Assembly: GCA_947425785.1 (NCBI GenBank)
Contig: CANEAY010000010.1
Span: 1-64,000, forward strand
Length of the DNA: 64,000 nucleotides
Reading direction: 5' to 3'
DNA from: an uncultured Pseudoflavonifractor sp.
Lineage (GTDB): Bacteria > Bacillota > Clostridia > Oscillospirales > Oscillospiraceae
The translations under genes were made by a program, and so were the position numbers. Below the pieces are notes generated by a model. It saw nothing but the letters and a program-made list of their open reading frames with translations, was not told the origin of the DNA and made no database searches. Shown in pieces: positions 61,601 to 64,000 of the stretch. The stretch's first letter is position 1. The number at the start of each line of letters is the position of its first letter.

Positions 61601-64000
61601 GCAGTTCTCAGCGGCGAGGATGTGGCGGTCAATATTACTGTGGCCCCCGGCTATGCCATGAGCCAAGTTCTGGTCAACGGCGTGGCGGCGCCCGTCACCG
61701 CCACCGGCGACAAGACGGGCCGGACATTCCAGCTGGAGCTGAAAGACATCCAGGAGAACAAATCGGTGGTCGTGGCTTTTGTCCGTTCCGAGTTCCGGGT
61801 GGTCTGGCCTAATCCGGTGGCCTTTGACCAGACCCGGCAGGCCCCTGAACTGAAAGTGTACAAGAGCGACGACAGCGGTGTGATGGTGGCGAAGGGGGAC
61901 TATACTCTCTCCGGCCGTTACGGTACGGAGGAGGTTCCCTATGAGGAGCTTTTCCTCCACGCCGGCACCTATACTATCACCGTCCAGGGCGAGAAGGACA
62001 CCCAGTACGCCAACAGCCAGGTGCAGGTGCCCTATGTCATCACCCCTGCGGAATTGACCAAAGTGACACTCAAGGAGGAGGCGCGTCCCTATAAGGGAAC
62101 GCCTTACGCTGACGAGATCGCCAAGGTGGAGGCCGGGAAGCTGACCGTCCCCACTGGCGGCTACACCGCTCTTTACAGCGGAAACCTCAATGTGGGCACC
62201 GCCGACCTGGTGGTGGCCGGTACCGGGGATTATACAGGTGCCCTGACCACCCAGTTTGAGATCACCGCCGCGGCGGCGGGGAGCCTGACCGCCGCCTGGG
62301 ACAAGGTTCCCAGCCTTACCTACAACGGTCAGCCCCATCGGCCGGTTCCCTCCGTCACCAGTGGCGGGTCAGCGCTCACGGAAAACCTGGATTACACTTT
62401 GACCTATCCCGACGACGTCACCGCCGCCGGGACAAAGACCGTTACCGTCACCGGCAAGGGCAACTTTGCCGGAGCCTCAGTCACCCTGTCCTACATTATT
62501 AAGGCGAAGTCTTTGGCGGAGGAGGACAAGACCGACGGCACCGCCCCGGTGAGTGCATTGGCTCTGGCTGACCAGACCTACACCGGCGCCGCTCTGGAGC
62601 CTGTCCCGGTGCTGCTCTACGGTACTGCCCCGGCCCTGACTCTGACCCAGGGGACGGACTTTACCCTGGCGTACAGCGGCAATACCGCCGTGGGCGAGGC
62701 CGCAATCACTGTTACTGGCCAGGGCAGCTATACCGGGGAGCGGACGCTGACCTTCCAGATCCTTCCCGCCGGCAGCGGTCTGACGGCAGCCGCCTCTGTG
62801 CTTAAGCCATATACTGGCGCCGGACAGCTCCTGACCCAGGAGGAGCTGCGGGTGAAGCAGGGGGAGCGGGAGCTGACCTATGGAACGGACTACACTGTTG
62901 CCTACACCGCCATGGCGGCCACAGGCGCGGCTCTGGACAACGGCGCCCCCAAGGACGTCGGAACTTATATAGTCACCATCACTGCCAAGGGAGGCTATGC
63001 CGGCTCCGCCCAGACCACCTTTACCATCACTCCCTTGAAGCTCACTGAGCTTACAGTGGACGAGACAAACTTCTCCTATGACGGCACCCCCCACGCCCCC
63101 GTACTTCAGACGGTGAAGGCGGGATCCCTTACCCTGTCCGAAGGGGATTACGCCCTGTCCTACCGGGACAGCGGAGGGGCCTCCAGCCCCACTCCGCCTA
63201 CCCAGGCGGGGAGCTACACTCTGGTGGTGACCGCCCAGGGTAATTTCACCGGGGAGCTGACCAAGGCTTTCCTCATTGCCAGCGGCGCCGCCTTCACAGT
63301 GTCTACTCCCACAGACAGGGTCTACGATGGCCTGCCCTACCAGCCCGATCCTCAGGTGAAGGCAGGGGAGCGGGTGCTGGCAGAGAATACTGACTATATC
63401 CTCACATATCCCGCTGACCTGGTGAACGCTGGAGAGAAACAGGGGAAGGTGACCGGCATTGGCAACTACACTGGAGCGGAGGGCGCTTTTTCCTATCACC
63501 TCAAACCCCAGTCCCTGGAGGATGCGGCTGTCCGGGTTTCCATCCCCGATCAGATTTATTCCGGCGCTGCCCTGACTCCGCCGCCAGTGGTGACATACCA
63601 GACCGAGGATGGCCGGATGCTCTTCCTGACAGCGGGTACCGACTATGTCCTGGCTTATGCCAACAATACAGAGGTCGGCACCGCCGCCGTGACACTCACG
63701 GGCAAGGGCAACTATGCCGATGTCCGCACCGTAGCCTTCCAGATCACCTCCGCCGGCGGAAAGAACCTGACCGTGACCAGTTCTCCCGCCTCCCTGCCCT
63801 ACACCGGAAAAGCCCAGGAGCCTACCGTCGCCGTAAAGGCCGGAGGGAGCGCCTTGACAGCGGGGGCGGACTACGTCCTGACTTACCGGGCTGGAACTGG
63901 GACATTGGACGAGGCCGGAAAGCCCTTGGGGGCCGGTGCCTATGACATCGTGGTCACCGGTTTGGGCAACTACGCCGGTGATACGGGCTTCGCCAGTTTT
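49667..64000 (+). CDS. Giant secreted surface protein, 3' end beyond the window
   Basis: The frame from ATG 49667 (AAGGAG nine bases upstream) stays open for 4,778 codons to the right edge; I followed codons through most of it without meeting a stop. A signal peptide (about 1-34) ends AFAAE. Residues about 210-1280 hold glycine-rich GG..N..GGG(V/I) beta-helix-type repeats; about 1280-2390 is mixed. About 2390-3540 and 4110-4778 hold MBG-like Ig repeats, and 3540-3950 InlB/Listeria-Bacteroides-type repeats with DxNxNG loops; a bacterial-repeat module lies near 3955-4040. Probably an adhesin or wall-bound protein. Sortase or other anchor would lie past 64000. Confidence 0.9.
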   Translation, partial: MKRKSRKAIQRSMAACLTACLVLSQMPSMPAFAAERAHTLRSHDCRTRAGTVVSSFSDLKAAVAGGTGEIDLTLSSGGDWSARSTIVIPNGKTVHLQVAAGETVTMTRAGGFLNGAIFDVQTGGRLILGSGSVEYTGADLTAAAQAGNYTVRSDSSAGALVIDGGAVWENPVDWTPSNFGDPSGRSAVLYDEAGTQKRYTNTGLVASAALVVSTGTVDIWDGTVLCNNVTTGMYGSAIQSNRGSTLNMYGGEVSRCAVASNTNDTGRGAVFVGNFNTGNWNSKIEPTNTHFNLYGGKITRNAASGGGNQDGGGVSVEQGYMDLYGGEVSYNHAGVWYSSSSSGDGGGIMARNYAQFHMWGGSVVHNFAGGYGGGIVAWNAQVHIHGGEVIQNRASYGGGLAIASGNNQKGEISAKATMTGGVIAYNEAIQTASDASVSATAGVGGGICVGSGTRTQGSTLELSGGEISQNIAANGGGMGVYAGGGQAEGNISNTAVSMSGDFQLTNNFADRNGNGMYITNQDPSGGNPNNRHYLVTLSGGAQVDTNNPVYFDNLCVGQVPVKVTDVLTTEGTAAIFEFSDSFWNGGGSGYDKAADGRRVVDFARDVQENKIALENIFWYLKMDGKALSLQQLKENPQYTIRNGTPVTVDGKIYYRIYASLSDAFQEAEDGDTLYIFYNTTVGTPAVLTGKRVTLMAESTSSAGRDAGLSGAGPVKTCWLENSEYGYTVMRGNFLKYVGGGKGTYAITGGAAAAAPGGDYTLDNAADGATHYNVRNDYTITLSRQLYLGEDSKGNFPGEGAVVVEQDAALEVGQTAIAGMGAGALTFDGNLSSPKEGPMFQTAGALALHSGIIIKNHSNYSLAHPGAVEVRGGSLVMDEGVAITGNVSPVAGAVYVSQGGSFTMNGGSITKNDGAMPRYGFSNAGGARLNTYDTAYWGQSKYYSGAGAVCNLGTFTLKGGILSDNRGEYGALANLGQGIMDLQGGTITGNHAQVGTGAGENALTITGYTEGANPAIPAPAEWAENAGSGGGLYQGGGEVLVGSGMSISGNTARNGGGVAVGKGRDLIRSISGYTMAAGGWESITGTGEIPAKVPSYGAIKGVETDPESLEIRSGSALTDNRAELLGGGVFAVGTGDSVTLESGVIFQRNSAKAGGGLAASDGGSVTFSNEVTENTALYGGGVYVGGGSTVTARGNLTSNQAQHGGGAYVDSGTEAPEGPGPVAAPALAGKLLLDGALVNNNRLEGQGLGVGIYNRGDLELTAAEGSQPTISYNDRVYLEAGQVVTLSSSYDITHSAQNGNNRLTLESRETKNGTQIVVAASPAQAAATLNSGFITHYTHPMAQNNTAPAQLELNAVPVVYYDRFTAKDDLDSHYVEVPYASGDTVIFQNFGVGEDANFQTPSGMSFLRWVTIDAQGRYLDTAGQVVDSPDKAHTYYAGNTITGIRSPVYLEAVYGTVSYSALLQVMDEEGNVLHDDHMGKISLGGATYNSSTGEYSFAMGTPMDVNAAPSEAAGGQTVLQDLLIYERVSQQESNQDLQVNGAWWTPVARAEMEEETLEIPGGGTKTVRATGRMTGVTVIKVGTAASLDEKGNFTYTASNKDILVRARFKPAMVRLDMGEKDAPIAFTGCYDNMHEAVSAMARRVKEGQRTVQYTFTLLAPNSVDANGNPTVLYYGAEGEAPDRCIDNDIVSTLGVGDVLHITYDLNGYILDYQHFGERNLKKYDMTIKNGTVVYNGNTDRTNPDDPKPSAFRVAEGTLTLEGLKIVTTGIPVGGNNDKVYSAKVMENGTLNIGRGCTLEDVFIYTDPDIKDVPVGGVSRNSGHVTVTNTFVEGRAEPVAALYLDNWDFQNQVRRVIELSDSLAAREGVSIRRMFTLKDASMGRQKDHAKYWFIGTDGKLYKKAAAVLPELQLENRGQQDPLTRYWDYQDKRGKAEIGQPDPADEDKIGLGPAWIGGYPFFYDYYSTYGFDSHTAISLKAQLLDGEGEYLEIDRGTVAFTVSRTTHQENGDTSTRRNFSGTTGLTGQGSALLNFPTLAELPVTERLDLENWVAPQNYYVVTAAWAGAGQYAPQYAEFWNFTQGIMEEDYTGVSGGTLTGALRLSIQGKELSSDSVHIAAITPGSAEYVGPKGMENGYTSAPTVSRVVDDSLNRAMAPETDYHIYYAALTEDLSAGVVRGEDGVPLECAYKDKTYYYLAGANGGKIYYSMGGEGAMDGQSPAAARDLNGAPAGSYSVALEAETLPNSNYIGQSGWKNARFTIRPYSGVLSIDGPNHVVVAPGESYEEEITAVFSGNRSAVAVTDRYGNELPLSECAFTFAPISGSAKLDDRGWPSEEGLYNLVVKATGHKNGTLQLPGVELNGKRNPNYDDTAAGYLAILITDKPLDVFFVPEVVSAPYTGQIYTSDMVKALDGESSGYQVWKVRVNDQGKPVNAAGQVIDVTDIPTQGADRQRLPSNQYRVEIGSPQHTPRKVGAYTMVVTDISGGYIGIGTLKITSETIQELKLSESSAVYTGVDHTPEVTVTDSQGQLLTLNRDYILRLTDASGHVVSAPINAGSYTYTAVGINNYVDSENRTASYQVQPKSLDNSDQDLLQGIRGVILDAPTYAMTNGVDAVIPRYSLYYNGMGLIRGDAANADYTQVITKEGAEVAAAREPGTYLFTITGKGNYTGQTRFALTVVQNSSDLQITNISEYTYNGGNFDSYRWQENAVVNWTPAGSTTRSLDPYRFQVTLQQVGPDGSWLAVDDGEELDAGLYLLTLKPQADYAAQIDGLEENTAGSCMFQIQRRNVTIQLNPSSKVYGENDPDFARQGYTTNLTGAEANGFFAHDQNRLSGQFGRNTGEDVRNSGYRYTLGSFSAGDNYVLNVSVETVFNIEPKDISLPTAGQEDDIRVERRESMSYTGYALEPIQSVTYTAQRGELALTDQASYLLTYERWIPGPLGCAPDCALPDCTHHWETMAATPTDAAWYRVTLDSDACITSPDNYVGTRSYLFEIPAQGGDLELAIEGVSEATYCRGDYTPVVTVKREGFVLAVEYYGLSYSFAPADGSPVQAASFISGKTKFRDAGVYTIYAAGSGNYMGSAGKITFTIHPKSLVQGDTEDGTPSVEADVAVGQDFVYTGKPQQAKITASYLSQALEEKDYTLSYQNHVDAGTASVTVTGQGNYTGSRTLTYAIQKQPLQVEVGNRGKLYGSADPAYSYTVKDAGGTAVAGIRLTGAVERTAGENVGQYPLNIGNLSAGSNYVLTLSGAPALRIDPKSIGDGITPAGNISPQAPSYVAADNTTGGQLKQALQVTYWAPALGQKTLAAGTDYSVTITKDGTAVSDAASLTAGEYTLTISAKGSNYTGGFRLTVQAVAADSLIDLGTGQTLTYRLGGQPQTLTPKVGTEVLRGCNVTVTANYTSGKTATTHPTQAGDGTFTLPLTDAGTYTVVVTQHTGETVYFGTVTYVVQPKDISVGNTFGDGEAALDTLQGDFSYTGQEVFPTNANALLLYGGETIPAAEGGVINYIVGYSGNVNPGMAAVTVYGQGNYAGTRTAAFTVGEIRYRLTYDPNGALTGAAPEDNSLYMKNAMATVMGNVGGLVGPTGTVFLGWSASQMKVIQSREELAEEVYVSGSLYPIGEKDVKLYAVWASDANQNGTADCDEDKYTVTYACAKTDLCTGLVPVDSQPYLSGGAVPVMENLGRLALEGYLLLGWAPMASVPETLRLDSSDEFFNFVSQNDLYAPGRSFSMGSGDLTLYAVWGADANGNGTVDWMESKVQYFVSYDGNGGAGTLPASHVLPSETLTVTVAPNFEEGKLTRPGHVLLGWTVTQTPPLTGVPEKEYLNSGDTYVIQPGAPNPVIFYALWAVDENGNGKPDYEEPRYTLTYANACADVTTAPPAPVDQVLGNTLVKLPDSLSGTTGGRAAVFLGWTTEQEAAAEVYTRGTAPEGMFPPGGVWTVTEETTLYAVWGEPDYHISQYNVTVTPTPTEGGKAVSDKTAVLSGEDVAVNITVAPGYAMSQVLVNGVAAPVTATGDKTGRTFQLELKDIQENKSVVVAFVRSEFRVVWPNPVAFDQTRQAPELKVYKSDDSGVMVAKGDYTLSGRYGTEEVPYEELFLHAGTYTITVQGEKDTQYANSQVQVPYVITPAELTKVTLKEEARPYKGTPYADEIAKVEAGKLTVPTGGYTALYSGNLNVGTADLVVAGTGDYTGALTTQFEITAAAAGSLTAAWDKVPSLTYNGQPHRPVPSVTSGGSALTENLDYTLTYPDDVTAAGTKTVTVTGKGNFAGASVTLSYIIKAKSLAEEDKTDGTAPVSALALADQTYTGAALEPVPVLLYGTAPALTLTQGTDFTLAYSGNTAVGEAAITVTGQGSYTGERTLTFQILPAGSGLTAAASVLKPYTGAGQLLTQEELRVKQGERELTYGTDYTVAYTAMAATGAALDNGAPKDVGTYIVTITAKGGYAGSAQTTFTITPLKLTELTVDETNFSYDGTPHAPVLQTVKAGSLTLSEGDYALSYRDSGGASSPTPPTQAGSYTLVVTAQGNFTGELTKAFLIASGAAFTVSTPTDRVYDGLPYQPDPQVKAGERVLAENTDYILTYPADLVNAGEKQGKVTGIGNYTGAEGAFSYHLKPQSLEDAAVRVSIPDQIYSGAALTPPPVVTYQTEDGRMLFLTAGTDYVLAYANNTEVGTAAVTLTGKGNYADVRTVAFQITSAGGKNLTVTSSPASLPYTGKAQEPTVAVKAGGSALTAGADYVLTYRAGTGTLDEAGKPLGAGAYDIVVTGLGNYAGDTGFASF
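50290..53500 (+). repeat. Beta-helix-type glycine-rich repeats in the giant protein
   Basis: Imperfect units of about 25-45 residues, each with a GGE/GGS strand, an N/D turn and a GGG(V/I/L) strand: LYGGEVSYN, DGGGIMARN, MWGGSVVHNFAGGYGGGIVA, IHGGEVIQNRASYGGGLAIA, AGGGLAAS, YGGGVYVGGG. Comparable repeats form right-handed beta-helices in Pmp-like and autotransporter-type surface proteins. Confidence 0.8.
56850..60290 (+). repeat. First block of MBG/YDG-like Ig repeats
   Basis: Units of about 75-90 residues with a Y(T/N)G opener, a DYxLxY centre, and a closing G(K/Q)GNYTG followed by a strand ending in QPK or a similar linker. The pattern (for example VTVTGQGNYTGSRTLTYAI) fits MBG-type Ig-like domains of secreted proteins. 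Units are divergent at DNA level. Confidence 0.8.
60291..61525 (+). repeat. InlB/Listeria-Bacteroides-type repeats with calcium-loop linkers
   Basis: Four units begin with a Tyr-rich strand (YRLTYDPNGA, YTVTYACAKT, YFVSYDGNGG, YTLTYANACA), carry F/YLLGW and end LYAVW. Between them lie DANQNGTADCDED (near residue 3631), DANGNGTVDWMES (3743) and DENGNGKPDYEEP (3848), which have the DxNxNGxxD spacing of EF-hand/dockerin-like Ca loops. Confidence 0.8.
62040..64000 (+). repeat. Second block of MBG/YDG-like Ig repeats (continues past window)
   Basis: At least seven further units, e.g. YTGAALEPVPVLLYG, SYDGTPHAPVLQTVKAG, VYDGLPYQPDPQVKAG, IYSGAALTPPPVVTY, YTGKAQEPTVAVKAG, each followed by DYxLxY and a GNYxG closer. 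They appear more regular than the first block, suggesting more recent expansion. Confidence 0.8.

Noticed and set aside
49952-63499. A set of long minus-strand frames (49952-52255, 52577-53962, 54821-55906, 56336-57862, 58049-60463, 61349-62338, 62477-63499)
   Set aside because: All are mirror frames of the giant plus-strand repeat gene, with low-complexity Gly/His/Val composition and no start signals.

Overview
The window comes from a GC-rich, low-redundancy Clostridia genome. Gene content and order (ftsEX-M23 hydrolase, greA-lysS, dprA-topA-trmFO, plsX-acpP-rnc-smc-ftsY, rph-rdgB-yhbY-nadD/yqeK-LCP-rsfS) fit an Oscillospiraceae-type gut anaerobe of the Flavonifractor/Pseudoflavonifractor/Intestinimonas kind. 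That placement is inferred from family resemblance and synteny; there is no 16S gene. Many genes start from near-consensus TTGACA-N17-TATAAT promoters, and compact operons with 1-4 bp start/stop overlaps are the rule.

Layout. 1-4956: end of a CdaR/PucR-type regulator, then ftsE-ftsX-M23 hydrolase (divisome-controlled cell wall cleavage) and an S41 protease. 5045-8063: an unrecognised protein, then greA, lysS and a small ferredoxin-like protein from one consensus promoter. 8211-9623: an XRE repressor divergent from a duplicated-domain lipoprotein. 9778-12591: KtrB/KtrA potassium uptake and a SpoU methyltransferase. 12651-17519: dprA, topA, trmFO. 17505-18011: a small, AT-richer two-gene cassette with its own operator. 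18053-20068: plsX, acpP, rnc. 20120-21456: two coupled membrane proteins on the minus strand. 21661-31293: smc, a zinc-ribbon membrane protein, ftsY, rph, rdgB, yhbY, a nadD-yqeK fusion, an LCP protein and rsfS.

31367-39371 is the accessory region I find most interesting metabolically. A MerR-type regulator stands divergent from an iron alcohol dehydrogenase, an aminothiazoline-carboxylate (ATC) hydrolase-family protein, a YjiH-type membrane protein, an M20 and an M24 peptidase, and a UPF0597/CyuA-type cysteine desulfidase. The set can be read as a route from a cysteine derivative (thiazoline, N-carbamoyl or peptide form) to cysteine and then pyruvate, ammonia and sulfide. The promoter of the first gene has the 19-bp spacer typical of MerR-activated promoters.

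39427-43357 (minus strand) carries a VanX-type D-Ala-D-Ala dipeptidase, a GNAT acetyltransferase, a second M24 peptidase, endonuclease IV and a YqeG phosphatase. 43457-47024 holds an unrecognised protein, rpsU and leuS. 47221-47742 is a nitrilase-family gene that has lost its middle, including the catalytic Cys. 47862-49366 is an ECF sigma/anti-sigma pair.

From 49667 to the right edge one reading frame stays open for at least 4,778 codons. It encodes a secreted giant surface protein: signal peptide, glycine-rich beta-helix-type repeats, MBG-like Ig repeats, and InlB/Listeria-Bacteroides-type repeats separated by calcium-loop-like segments. Its C-terminus and anchor lie outside the window. I saw no tRNA, rRNA, CRISPR array, insertion sequence or recognisable riboswitch.
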